From Arthrobacter sp. CDRTa11 (lineage in GTDB: Bacteria > Actinomycetota > Actinomycetes > Actinomycetales > Micrococcaceae), in NCBI RefSeq assembly GCF_026427775.1, contig NZ_CP044532.1, positions 992,001 to 1,056,000 on the forward strand: a stretch of 64,000 nucleotides of DNA. The letters run 5' to 3'. Below are positions 42,944-51,510 of this stretch, in pieces. A program made the position numbers and the translations under genes. The number at the start of each line of letters is the position of its first letter. Positions within the stretch are counted from its first letter, which is position 1. The notes below the pieces were generated by a model, which ran no database searches, was not told the origin of the DNA, and saw nothing but the letters and a program-made list of their open reading frames with translations.

Positions 42944-42982
42944 TAGCTTATCTTCTCCCATATAGTTTCGAAGGAGTACCTC

Positions 42983-44194
42983 ATGCCCATTGGCCTGATA
43001 GCCCTCGCCGTCGGCGGGTTCGGCATCGGACTCACTGAGTTCGTCATCATGGGCCTGCTGCCCGAGGTTGCCGCTGACTTCCAGGTCAGCGAGGCCACCG
43101 CAGGCTGGCTGATCTCCGGCTACGCCCTCGCAGTCGTTGTTGGCGCCTTGCTGCTCACCGCGGCCGTCACCCGGTTTCAACGCAAACCAGTCCTGGCGGT
43201 TTTGCTGGTGCTGTTCATCGGCGGTAACCTGATCTCCGCGATCGCCCCCGGCTACGGGATGATGATGCTCGGACGCGTCATTGCCGCACTGGCCCACGGC
43301 GCCTTCTTCGGCATCGGTGCCGTGGTGGCTGCAGACATGGTGGCTCCCACTAAGAGGGCCGGTGCCATCGCCATCATGTTCACCGGCCTCACCGCCGCCA
43401 ACGTCCTGGGCGTGCCTTTCGGCACCATGCTGGGACAGGCAGCAGGCTGGCGCTCCACTTTCTGGGCCATCACAGTTATTGGCGTCATCGCCCTGGCCGG
43501 GATCCTGACCCTGATTCCCAACACCGGCCACGGGGACATTGTCCTGGGAACCCTGCGCAGTGAACTGCGGGCCTTCCGGTCGGGCCAAGTCTGGCTCTCC
43601 ATCCTGGTTACGATCCTCGGCTACGGCGGCATGTTCGGCGCCTTCACGTATATCGCATTCACGCTCACCGAGGTCTCCGGGTTCGCGGCGTCCACTGTGC
43701 CGTGGCTCCTGATCGTCTTCGGCGTGGGGCTCTTCATCGGAAACACTCTGGGCGGCAAAGCGGCGGACCGGAACGTGGACCGCACCCTTGTGGTGGTACT
43801 CGCCGTCCTGGTGGTGGTCCTGGTGGCCTTTGCGTTGACTGCCGCCAGTCAGGTCCTCACGGTCGCCTCCATAGTCCTGATGGGCGGCTTTGGATTTGCC
43901 GCCGTCCCAGGCCTGCAGATGCGCGTCATGAAATATGCCAGCAGTGCCCCCACCTTGGCCTCGGGGGCCAATATTGGAGCCTTCAACGTCGGCAACGCCC
44001 TCGGAGCCTGGCTGGGCGGTGTGACCATCACCGCAGGGCTCGGCTACACCTCACCCATCTGGGCCGGCGCCGCCATCACCCTGCTTGGACTCGGCGTGAT
44101 GATCATCGCAGCCGCCCGAGCCCAGCGGGGCGCGGCGCAGCAGATATACATTGGCGGACCCGTTACCGCCGAGCCTGTCACCGTCCATTCCTAG
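42983..44194 (+). CDS. MFS transporter (DHA1 / AraJ-like drug exporter)
   Basis: A 403-residue, 12-helix major facilitator. The N-terminal half has FGIGLTEFVIMGLLPEVAADF, with the DHA1 features GYALAVVVGALLLTAAVTRF and, between helices 2 and 3, RFQRKPVL (motif A). VLGVPFGTMLGQAAGWRSTFW is motif C-like for antiporters. It closely follows the AraJ/YdhP exporter pattern. It is divergent from a MarR gene. The substrate is unknown; sugars or drugs are possible. RBS AAGGAG is 8 bases upstream. Confidence 0.9.
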   Translation: MPIGLIALAVGGFGIGLTEFVIMGLLPEVAADFQVSEATAGWLISGYALAVVVGALLLTAAVTRFQRKPVLAVLLVLFIGGNLISAIAPGYGMMMLGRVIAALAHGAFFGIGAVVAADMVAPTKRAGAIAIMFTGLTAANVLGVPFGTMLGQAAGWRSTFWAITVIGVIALAGILTLIPNTGHGDIVLGTLRSELRAFRSGQVWLSILVTILGYGGMFGAFTYIAFTLTEVSGFAASTVPWLLIVFGVGLFIGNTLGGKAADRNVDRTLVVVLAVLVVVLVAFALTAASQVLTVASIVLMGGFGFAAVPGLQMRVMKYASSAPTLASGANIGAFNVGNALGAWLGGVTITAGLGYTSPIWAGAAITLLGLGVMIIAAARAQRGAAQQIYIGGPVTAEPVTVHS

Positions 44195-44439
44195 GCCGTG
44201 CTTTCTTATCCCACCCAGCAGGAGAACCCCATGACGACACCACCGCCGCTGTGAGCCATGCACTTGCCGGCGGAGGTGAGTAGCCGCACAACTGCATAAG
44301 TATGACGACGGATGGTCATTACCGCTGCAACGGTGACCGTCCGTCGTCGTACTGGTTTCCAACTGGCTGCTGGGAATGCCACTGCGGGCTGGCCGCCAGG
44401 CTGCCGAGTCGTTGCCTACACCACCAGAACTTTGTTAGT

Positions 44440-44453
44440 ATGTCAGGACAAAC
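44440..44453. promoter_or_regulatory. IolR-like box at the tautomerase start region
   Basis: ATGTCAGGACAAAC is identical to the box at 58070-58083 and one base different from that at 44941-44954. Here it lies immediately before the AAGGAG ribosome site, 15-28 bases ahead of the tautomerase start, where a bound repressor would block transcription. Confidence 0.55.
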
Positions 44454-44467
44454 CGAAGGAGATGGAA

Positions 44468-44872
44468 ATGCCACTCGTACGCATCGATGTGAATCAAGGA
44501 CGCAGCGCTGAAGAACTGCGCCGCCTCAGCCAGGGGATCCATGACGCGATCCTCGGTGAATACAAAATCCCGGACCGGGACTATTTCCATGTCCTTACGG
44601 AGCATCCGCAGGGGCAAATTGTGGCCCAGGACGCCGGGCTCGGCTTCCAGCGCACTTCGGATGTGGTGATGATCCAGATATTCACCCAGGGCGGTCGGAG
44701 TCGGGAGGCGAAGCAATCCCTCTTTGCGGCCATCGCAGGCCGGTTGGCGGAGCTGGATATCGCCGGTGAGGATGTGTTTATTGGCTATGTGGAGAACTCC
44801 GCCGACGACTGGTCCTTTGGCTTTGGGCGGGCCCAATATGTCACGGGCGAGCTGGCGGTGCCCGGAAGGTAG
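44468..44872 (+). CDS. Tautomerase-superfamily protein, malonate semialdehyde decarboxylase-like
   Basis: A 134-residue protein. Pro follows the initiating Met (MPLVRIDVNQGRSAEELRRL), the catalytic base of the tautomerase superfamily. The end YVENSADDWSFGFGRAQYVTGEL matches the MSAD-like group (malonate semialdehyde decarboxylase) as I know it. The Asp in IPDRDYF is kept; the second Arg of the MSAD pair seems present (GGRS) but the first is not obvious. ATG at 44468 is 6 bases from AAGGAG; ATG 44462 abuts it. The IolR-like box upstream links it to the iol operon. MSAD acts on malonate semialdehyde, an intermediate of inositol breakdown, so a salvage role is possible, but this is inference. 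Confidence 0.8.
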   Translation: MPLVRIDVNQGRSAEELRRLSQGIHDAILGEYKIPDRDYFHVLTEHPQGQIVAQDAGLGFQRTSDVVMIQIFTQGGRSREAKQSLFAAIAGRLAELDIAGEDVFIGYVENSADDWSFGFGRAQYVTGELAVPGR

Positions 44873-44940
44873 TTCTCCCCGAGGCCCCCACAGAGCTGCC
44901 TTCGGGGCTGCAATTCGCGGACGTAAATCCGGTTGTAAGT

Positions 44941-44985
44941 ATGTCAGTACAAACCTTTGACAGGACATGTTTTCTAGGGCAAAGT
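44941..44985 (+). promoter_or_regulatory. iolC operon promoter with IolR-like boxes
   Basis: ATGTCAGTACAAAC (44941-44954) precedes TTGACA (44957-44962). A second half-matching box (TGACAGGACA, 44958-44967) overlaps the -35. With 17 bases of spacer the -10 would be CAAAGT (44980-44985), which is weak. The same box-to-TTGACA spacing of 16 is found at 58070. Confidence 0.6.
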
Positions 44986-45073
44986 AGTGGTTGTGGCCCC
45001 GATCACGGGGGCCGGAGCCGGAGCTCTAGCTGCTCACAGGTACAGAGTTCTAACAGAAAGGTCCGCGATTACC

Positions 45074-46075
45074 GTGACCCACGAACTGCTCACGATCGGG
45101 CGCATCAGCGTTGATATCTACCCGAACGACATTGGGGTGAACCTGGAGGATGTGACGTCCTTTGGGAAGTACCTTGGCGGGTCGCCGTCGAATGTTGCCG
45201 TGGCCGCAGCCCGGCACGGCCGCCGGACCGGTGTGATCACCCGCACCGGCGACGATGCCTTCGGGACCTACCTGCACCGGGAACTGAAGAAGTTCAACGT
45301 TGACGATTCCTTTGTTACGCCCGTGGAGGAGTGGCCCACGGCTGTGACCTTCTGTGCGATCAAGCCGCCGGAGGACTTCCCGCTCTACTTCTACGGACGC
45401 TTCCCCACCGCCCCGGACCTGCAGATCCAGGCGGACGAGCTGGACCTGGACGCGATCCGCGACGCCGGCATCTTCTGGTCAACCGTGACCGGCCTGTGCC
45501 AGGAGCCCAGCCGCGAAGCGCATATCAAGGCCCACGAAGCACGCCCGCACTCCGGCCTTAAAGACGGCCAATTCACCATCCTGGACCTTGATTACCGTCC
45601 GATGTTCTGGGCCTCTGAAGAGGAAGCCCGCGCCGAAATTGCCAAGGTCCTGCCGCACGTCACCGTTGCCATCGGCAATGACAAGGAATGCGCTGTTGCC
45701 GTAGGGGAAGGAACGCCCGACGAACAGGCGGACCGCCTGCTCGCCGCAGGTGTTGAAATTGCCGTGGTCAAGCTTGGGCCTGACGGCGTCATGGCCAAGA
45801 CCCGGACCGAGCGCGTAGTTTCCGCTCCGGTCCCTGTGGAGACGCTCAACGGCCTGGGTGCCGGGGATTCCTTCGGCGGTGCGTTTTGCCACGGGCTGCT
45901 GTCCGGGTGGCCGCTGGCCCAGGTCCTGGACTACGCGAACGCTGCGGGCGCAATTGTTGCCTCCCGCTTGTCTTGTGCAGACGCCATGCCGACGCCGGAT
46001 GAGGTCACCTCGCTGCTGGCCGAACACGGCCGCCTGGTCCCCGGCCAGTTCGCCACGGAAGGAGCGGCACTGTGA
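45074..46075 (+). CDS. iolC: 5-dehydro-2-deoxygluconokinase
   Basis: A 333-residue PfkB/ribokinase-family kinase that phosphorylates 2-deoxy-5-keto-D-gluconate (the ring-opened inositol product) with ATP. Early sugar-binding part: ELLTIGRISVDIYPND and GKYLGGSPSNVAVAAARHGRRTGVIT. The C-terminal catalytic loop GLGAGDSFGGAFCHGLLSGW has the general-base Asp. The start is GTG at 45074; AGAAAGG lies 13 bases before, which is a little far, but the sequence THELLTIGRISVD is the family start. It opens the iol operon; the following gene overlaps its stop by 4 bases. Confidence 0.93.
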   Translation: MTHELLTIGRISVDIYPNDIGVNLEDVTSFGKYLGGSPSNVAVAAARHGRRTGVITRTGDDAFGTYLHRELKKFNVDDSFVTPVEEWPTAVTFCAIKPPEDFPLYFYGRFPTAPDLQIQADELDLDAIRDAGIFWSTVTGLCQEPSREAHIKAHEARPHSGLKDGQFTILDLDYRPMFWASEEEARAEIAKVLPHVTVAIGNDKECAVAVGEGTPDEQADRLLAAGVEIAVVKLGPDGVMAKTRTERVVSAPVPVETLNGLGAGDSFGGAFCHGLLSGWPLAQVLDYANAAGAIVASRLSCADAMPTPDEVTSLLAEHGRLVPGQFATEGAAL

Positions 46076-47013
46076 GCATCAACCTTGGGGCCGCCACCGT
46101 AGAAGTGGACGATGATCCCCGCCGCTACTCGCACCTGAGCACCATCCGGCTGGAAGATCCGGACGCTGTTGCCCGCGCTGCCAAGGCGCGGCGCCGCCAC
46201 CCCGGGCTGCGGTACGGCCGGCAGAACTTCATTGTCGCTGCCGACCATCCCGCCCGCGGTGCCCTCGCCGTCGGGAATGATCCTGTGGCGATGGCAGACC
46301 GCCGGCAGTTGCTGGACCGGCTACAGGTTGCGCTGGCCAACCCGGATGTGGACGGTGTGCTCGCCTCGCCGGACATCATGGATGACCTGCTGCTGCTCGG
46401 CGCACTTGAAGGCAAACTGATCTTCGGGTCGATGAACCGCGGCGGGCTCTCCGGGCTGGTCAACGAGATCGATGACCGCTTCACCGGCCACACCGCCGCA
46501 GCATTGGAAGCCCTGGGCGCCGACGGCGGGAAGATGCTGACGCGTATCTGCCTCGGGGACCCGGACACCGTGGCGATGCTCGAAGCGACCGCGAAGGCCA
46601 TCGACTCCCTCGCCGAACGCAAGCTGATCGCCATGGTGGAGCCCTTCCTGTCAATCCGCGAGAACGGCAAAGTCCGCAATGACCTGTCCACAAACGCCGT
46701 GATCAAGTCCATCGCCATCGCCGAAGGCCTTGGCTCCACCAGCGCCTACACGTGGATGAAGCTGCCTGTGGTGGCCGACATGGAGCGCGTGATGGCTGCC
46801 ACCACCATGCCCACCGTGCTGCTGGGCGGAGACCCCGACGGCACCCAGGATGAAGTCTTCGCCACGTGGGAAGCCGCTCTGGCGCTCCCGGGCGTGCAGG
46901 GCCTCACCGTTGGTCGGACGCTCCTGTACCCGGCGGACGGCGACGTCGCCGGCGCGGTGGCCACAGCCGCCTCCCTCCTTAACCACACCGCATCTGAAGA
47001 AGTATCGGAGTAA
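46072..47013 (+). CDS. Cgl0158-type (beta/alpha)8 barrel protein, probable deoxy-ketogluconate-phosphate aldolase
   Basis: A 313-residue TIM-barrel protein of the Cgl0158 type that occurs in Corynebacterium and Arthrobacter iol loci. VAADHPARGALAVGNDP and the C-terminal GVQGLTVGRTLLYPADGDV are the recognisable blocks, and the Lys in YTWMKLPVVADMERV could be the Schiff-base residue. The class I-like architecture, with DGVLASPDIMDDLLLLGALEGKLIFGSMNRGG as a substrate loop, fits an aldolase. By position it should cleave 2-deoxy-5-keto-gluconate-6-phosphate into DHAP and malonate semialdehyde (the IolJ step). GTG 46072 overlaps the iolC stop. Confidence 0.85.
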   Translation: MSINLGAATVEVDDDPRRYSHLSTIRLEDPDAVARAAKARRRHPGLRYGRQNFIVAADHPARGALAVGNDPVAMADRRQLLDRLQVALANPDVDGVLASPDIMDDLLLLGALEGKLIFGSMNRGGLSGLVNEIDDRFTGHTAAALEALGADGGKMLTRICLGDPDTVAMLEATAKAIDSLAERKLIAMVEPFLSIRENGKVRNDLSTNAVIKSIAIAEGLGSTSAYTWMKLPVVADMERVMAATTMPTVLLGGDPDGTQDEVFATWEAALALPGVQGLTVGRTLLYPADGDVAGAVATAASLLNHTASEEVSE

Positions 47014-47019
47014 CTTCCC

Positions 47020-48981
47020 ATGGGGACGAGAACAGTAACCGGGACCCGCCGCATGACCGTGGCCCAGGCCGTGGTGGAATACCTTTCCAAGCAGTACACC
47101 GTGGACACTGTCGGCGGGCTGGATTTCCGGGAACGGCTGATCCCCGGCACGTTCGGTATTTTCGGGCACGGCAACGTGGCCGGCGTCGGGCAGGCGTTGA
47201 AGCAGTATCAGCAGCTTGACCCGGCGATCATGCCGTATTACCAGGGCAGGAACGAGCAGGCACAGGCGCACCAGGCCGTGGGGTACGCCCGGCACACCCG
47301 CCGGCGGCAGACGTTCGCGATCAGCACCTCGATCGGGCCCGGCTCCTCGAACCTCCTCACCGGCGCAGCGCTGGCGACCACCAACCGCCTCCCGGTGCTG
47401 CTGCTGCCGTCCGACACGTTCGCTACCCGTGCCGCGGACCCGGTCCTGCAGCAGCTGGAGCTGCCCTACGCCTATGACATCACTGTCAATGATGCGTTCC
47501 GGCCGCTGTCCAAGTTCTTTGACCGGGTGACTCGGCCGGAGCAGCTGTTCTCCGCGTTCCACCACGGCCTGCGGGTCCTGACGGACCCGGCCGAGACCGG
47601 AGCGGTCACCATCTCACTGCCGCAGGATGTCCAGGCCGAGGCGTTCGACGTGCCGGAGGAGTTCCTGGCCGAGCGGGAGTGGCGGATCCGCCGCCCCGAC
47701 GCCGACGACGACGACATCGCCCGCGCCGCAGCGGCCATCCGTGCCGCGAAGCGTCCGCTGATCATCGCCGGCGGCGGCGTCCTGTACGCCTACGCCAACG
47801 ACGAACTCGCCAAATTCGTTGAACTCACCGGGATCCCGGTGGGCAACACGCAGGCCGGCGTCGGTGTCCTGCCGTGGGACCACAGGTTCTCCCTCGGAGC
47901 CATTGGCTCCACGGGCACGACGGCGGCCAACGCCATCGCCGCCGAGGCGGACCTGATCATCGGCATCGGCACCCGGTACGAGGACTTCACCACCGCGTCC
48001 CGGACAGCGTTCCAGAACCCGGACGTACGCTTCATCAACATCAACGTCGCCCCGATCGATGCGTACAAGCACGGCACCACCCTCCCGATTGTGGCCGACG
48101 CCCGCAAAGCCCTGGTCAAACTCAACGCAGCCCTCGACGGCTACCGCGTCGGCGCGGACCTGGAACAGCAGATCGCCTCGGAGAAGAAGCGCTGGGACGC
48201 CACCGTCGATGTTGCCTTCGATACCCGCTTCACGCCGCTGCCCGCGCAGAACGAAATCATCGGCGCCACCTCCCGAGCCATGGACCCGGCAGACGTCGTG
48301 ATCTGCGCGGCGGGCTCGTTGCCTGGGGACCTGCACAAGATGTGGCGGGTCCGGGACCCCTTCGGCTACCACGTGGAATACGCCTACTCCTGCATGGGCT
48401 ACGAAATCCCCGGTGGCCTCGGCGTCAAACGCGCAGCCCTGGCCGAGGCCGCGCGCGGCGGCGAGCAGCGCGACGTCGTCGTGATGGTGGGGGACGGCTC
48501 CTACCTGATGATGCACACCGAACTCGTCACCGCCGTCGCCGAACGCATCAAGCTGATCGTGGTCCTGATTCAGAACCACGGCTACGCCTCCATCGGCTCG
48601 CTCTCCGAATCGCTCGGTTCACAGCGGTTCGGCACCCAGTACCGGGCCCTGAACGAGCAACAGCACAGCTTCGACGAAGGCGAGACCCTGCCCGTTGACC
48701 TGGCCCTGAACGCCGAGTCCCTGGGCGTGAAGGTGATCCGGATCGAGCCGGGGGAGAAGGTCATCGCCGAACTCGAACAGGCCATCCGCGACGCCAAGGC
48801 CGCCCCCGAGGGCGGCGGGCCTATCCTGATCCACGTCGAATCCGACCCGCTCCTGGACGCACCGTCCTCCGAGTCCTGGTGGGATGTTCCCGTCTCGCAG
48901 GTCTCCGAGCTTGACTCCACAAAGCAGGCCTTCGAGACCTACACGGACCATAAGAACCGACAGCGCAAGCTGCTCGGCTGA
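47020..48981 (+). CDS. iolD: 3D-(3,5/4)-trihydroxycyclohexane-1,2-dione acylhydrolase
   Basis: A 653-residue ThDP-dependent enzyme that hydrolyses the inositol-derived diketone to 5-deoxy-glucuronate. The Pyr domain has GTFGIFGHGNVAGVGQAL and NEQAQAHQAVGYAR (the catalytic Glu), and the PP domain has VVVMVGDGSYLMMHTELVTAV, a GDG-type ThDP motif. The C-terminal LLG end is complete. It starts 6 bases after the upstream gene. ATG 47020 is used; ATG 47053 begins MTVAQAVVEYL, the family core, and is an alternative. Confidence 0.95.
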   Translation: MGTRTVTGTRRMTVAQAVVEYLSKQYTVDTVGGLDFRERLIPGTFGIFGHGNVAGVGQALKQYQQLDPAIMPYYQGRNEQAQAHQAVGYARHTRRRQTFAISTSIGPGSSNLLTGAALATTNRLPVLLLPSDTFATRAADPVLQQLELPYAYDITVNDAFRPLSKFFDRVTRPEQLFSAFHHGLRVLTDPAETGAVTISLPQDVQAEAFDVPEEFLAEREWRIRRPDADDDDIARAAAAIRAAKRPLIIAGGGVLYAYANDELAKFVELTGIPVGNTQAGVGVLPWDHRFSLGAIGSTGTTAANAIAAEADLIIGIGTRYEDFTTASRTAFQNPDVRFININVAPIDAYKHGTTLPIVADARKALVKLNAALDGYRVGADLEQQIASEKKRWDATVDVAFDTRFTPLPAQNEIIGATSRAMDPADVVICAAGSLPGDLHKMWRVRDPFGYHVEYAYSCMGYEIPGGLGVKRAALAEAARGGEQRDVVVMVGDGSYLMMHTELVTAVAERIKLIVVLIQNHGYASIGSLSESLGSQRFGTQYRALNEQQHSFDEGETLPVDLALNAESLGVKVIRIEPGEKVIAELEQAIRDAKAAPEGGGPILIHVESDPLLDAPSSESWWDVPVSQVSELDSTKQAFETYTDHKNRQRKLLG

Positions 48982-49028
48982 CCTCCTGCACCACCACCAC
49001 ACGCTTAGCACCTCAAGGAAGAGACGCC

Positions 49029-50540
49029 ATGACTGTTACAACTGAGACCACCACCATCAAGCACTTCATCAACGGTGCCGAAAGCGCCGGTGAAGGCGAC
49101 CGCACCCAGCCCGTCTACAACCCGGCTACCGGCGCTGTCTCCGGTGAACTCCGCCTGGCGAACCGTGCGGATCTTGATGCCACGGTGGCCGCTGCCCGTG
49201 CCGCTGCTGATTCGTGGGGTGACATTTCGCTGGCGAAGCGCACGGCGGTGCTGTTCAAGTTCCGCGAATTGGTTGCTTCGCATGTGGATGAGCTCGCGGA
49301 GCTGATCACGGCCGAGCACGGGAAGGTCCTCTCGGACGCGAAGGGCGAGATCGCCCGCGGCCTGGAAGTGGTGGAGTTCGCCTGTGGGATCCCCACGCTG
49401 CTCAAGGGTGACTACTCGGACCAGGTCTCCACCGGGATCGACGTGTTTTCCTTCCGCGAACCGCTCGGCGTCGTCGCCGGCATCACACCGTTCAACTTCC
49501 CCGTCATGGTGCCGCTGTGGATGGCCCCGATGGCCATCGCGACCGGCAACGCCTTCATCCTGAAGCCGTCCGAACGTGACCCGTCAGCGTCGATGCTGCT
49601 CGCGAAGCTGTGGAAGGACGCCGGCCTGCCCGACGGCGTGTTCCAGGTCCTGCACGGCGGGAAGGAGACCGTGGACGGGCTGCTCACCCACCCGGACGTG
49701 GACGGAATCTCCTTCGTTGGGTCCACCCCGATCGCCCAGTATGTCCAGGAAACCGCGACCAAACACGGCAAACGGGTCCAGGCCCTGGGCGGGGCGAAAA
49801 ACCACGCCATCGTCATGCCGGACGCCGACCTGGACAACGCCGCAGACCACCTCGCCGCCGCAGCCTTCGGCTCTGCCGGGGAACGCTGCATGGCCATCTC
49901 CGTCGCCGTCGCCGTCGGGGACGCCGCGGACCTGATCGTCAAAAAGGTCGAAGAGCGCGCCCTGGCCGTGAAGGTCAACAACGGCACCGCACCCGGCGCC
50001 GAAATGGGTCCCGTCATCACGCCCGAGTCCCGGGACCGGATCGTACGGATCGTCACCGAAGCAGAAACCGCGGGCGCGGCGATGGTGGTGGACGGCCGGG
50101 ACCTGGTGGTCCCCGGCCACGAGGACGGCTTCTGGGTCGGACCCACCGTGATCGACCACGTCAAAACCGAAATGACCGCGTACACCGAGGAAATCTTCGG
50201 CCCCGTCCTCGTCGTCGTCCGCGTTCAGGACCTCGAGGAAGGGATCAAGCTGATCAACGCCAACCCGTACGGAAACGGCACCGCCATCTTCACCTCCTCC
50301 GGCGCAGCAGCCCGGAAATTCCAGCGCTCCGTGACCGTCGGCATGATCGGCATCAACGTGCCCCTGCCCGTCCCCGTCGCCTACCACTCCTTCGGCGGCT
50401 GGAAAGCATCCCTCTTCGGCGACAAGCACATCTACGGCCCCGAAGGCGTCTCCTTCTACACCCGCGGCAAGGTCATCACCTCCCGCTGGCCAGAACCCAC
50501 CCACGCCTCCGGCGCCTCCTACAACTTCCCCTCCAACTGA
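49029..50540 (+). CDS. iolA: Methylmalonate/malonate-semialdehyde dehydrogenase (CoA-acylating)
   Basis: A 503-residue aldehyde dehydrogenase that oxidises malonate semialdehyde with CoA to acetyl-CoA and CO2, the last step of inositol degradation; it also acts on methylmalonate semialdehyde in valine breakdown. The catalytic Cys is in GSAGERCMAISVAV; the other motifs are FVGSTPIAQYVQETAT and EIFGPVLVVVRV, and the C-terminus YGPEGVSFYTRGKVITSRWP is the MMSDH signature. GAAGAG lies 5 bases before the ATG. It is the fourth iol operon gene. Confidence 0.95.
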   Translation: MTVTTETTTIKHFINGAESAGEGDRTQPVYNPATGAVSGELRLANRADLDATVAAARAAADSWGDISLAKRTAVLFKFRELVASHVDELAELITAEHGKVLSDAKGEIARGLEVVEFACGIPTLLKGDYSDQVSTGIDVFSFREPLGVVAGITPFNFPVMVPLWMAPMAIATGNAFILKPSERDPSASMLLAKLWKDAGLPDGVFQVLHGGKETVDGLLTHPDVDGISFVGSTPIAQYVQETATKHGKRVQALGGAKNHAIVMPDADLDNAADHLAAAAFGSAGERCMAISVAVAVGDAADLIVKKVEERALAVKVNNGTAPGAEMGPVITPESRDRIVRIVTEAETAGAAMVVDGRDLVVPGHEDGFWVGPTVIDHVKTEMTAYTEEIFGPVLVVVRVQDLEEGIKLINANPYGNGTAIFTSSGAAARKFQRSVTVGMIGINVPLPVPVAYHSFGGWKASLFGDKHIYGPEGVSFYTRGKVITSRWPEPTHASGASYNFPSN

Positions 50541-50563
50541 CACCAGAGAGAGACAACGCTGTC

Positions 50564-51475
50564 ATGACTGAGAACAAGCTGATCATCGGCACCGCACCCG
50601 ACTCCTGGGGCGTTTGGTTCGCGGACGACCCCAAGCAGACCCCCTGGGAGCGTTTCCTCGACGAAGTGGCCGAATCCGGCTATAAGTGGATCGAACTCGG
50701 TCCCTATGGCTACCTGCCGAACGATCCAAGCCGGCTGGCCGAGGAACTCAAAGCCCGCGATCTGAAGGTCACTGCTGGAACGGTGTTCACCGCGTTCCAC
50801 CGCGGACTGGACCAGTGGGAGACGGCGTGGGAGCCGGCCCGCAAGGTTGCTGAGCTCACGGCAGCCATGGGCGGTGAGCACATCGTGGTCATCCCGGCCA
50901 TGTGGCGCGACGACGTCACCGGAGAAGCCGTAGAAAGCGGCCAGCTGACGGAGAAGGCATGGAGCGAGCTGTTCGCAGGCCACAATCGCCTGGGCAAGAC
51001 CCTGCTGGAGGACTTTGGTCTGAAGCAGCAGTTCCACTCGCACGCCGATTCCCACGTGGGAGCGCAGGAGGATATCGAAACCCTCCTGGCCGCCACGGAC
51101 GCCAAGTACCTGAACCTGTGCCTTGACACCGGCCACGCCGAATACTGCGGCGCCTCCAGCCTTGAACTGATCAAGAATTATCCGGACCGGATCGGCTACC
51201 TGCACTTGAAGCAGATCAACCCGGACATTCTGAAAAGGGTCAACGAGGAAAACATGACCTGGGCCGCTGCCAACCTGGCCGGCGTGATGACGGAGCCACC
51301 GAACGGTCTGCCGGACCTGCGCGCTGTCATTGAAGCCGTTGAGGCGCTGAACCGGCCAATCTTCGGAATTGTAGAGCAGGACATGTACCCGGTAGCGTTC
51401 GACGTCCCCATGCCGATCGCCAAGCGCACCCGCAACTACCTGCTGTCCTGCGGTTCCCGCACCGCCGTCAACTGA
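50564..51475 (+). CDS. iolE: myo-Inosose-2 dehydratase
   Basis: A 303-residue TIM-barrel dehydratase that converts 2-keto-myo-inositol to 3D-trihydroxycyclohexane-1,2-dione. Family blocks: GTAPDSWGVWFADDPKQTPW, FHSHADSHVGAQEDI, LNLCLDTGHAEYCGA (metal ligands) and HLKQINPDILKR; the end VPMPIAKRTRNYLL is typical. ATG 50564 is the natural start: the long in-frame reading into the upstream dehydrogenase is antisense-free coding noise. It lies 23 bases downstream of iolA, with AGAGAGAG before it. Confidence 0.94.
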   Translation: MTENKLIIGTAPDSWGVWFADDPKQTPWERFLDEVAESGYKWIELGPYGYLPNDPSRLAEELKARDLKVTAGTVFTAFHRGLDQWETAWEPARKVAELTAAMGGEHIVVIPAMWRDDVTGEAVESGQLTEKAWSELFAGHNRLGKTLLEDFGLKQQFHSHADSHVGAQEDIETLLAATDAKYLNLCLDTGHAEYCGASSLELIKNYPDRIGYLHLKQINPDILKRVNEENMTWAAANLAGVMTEPPNGLPDLRAVIEAVEALNRPIFGIVEQDMYPVAFDVPMPIAKRTRNYLLSCGSRTAVN

Positions 51476-51510
51476 CGCCGCCCAAGCACACTAGAACGTA
51501 AGGAAGATCC

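Noticed and set aside
42824..43588. N-terminal extension of the MarR protein to about 400 residues
   Set aside because: The extra part is antisense to the MFS exporter, and the MarR family begins at the ATG at 42823.
49610..50563. Long in-frame extension of iolE back through iolA
   Set aside because: The Arg/His/Gly-rich translation is out-of-frame iolA. The iolE family sequence starts at the ATG at 50564.
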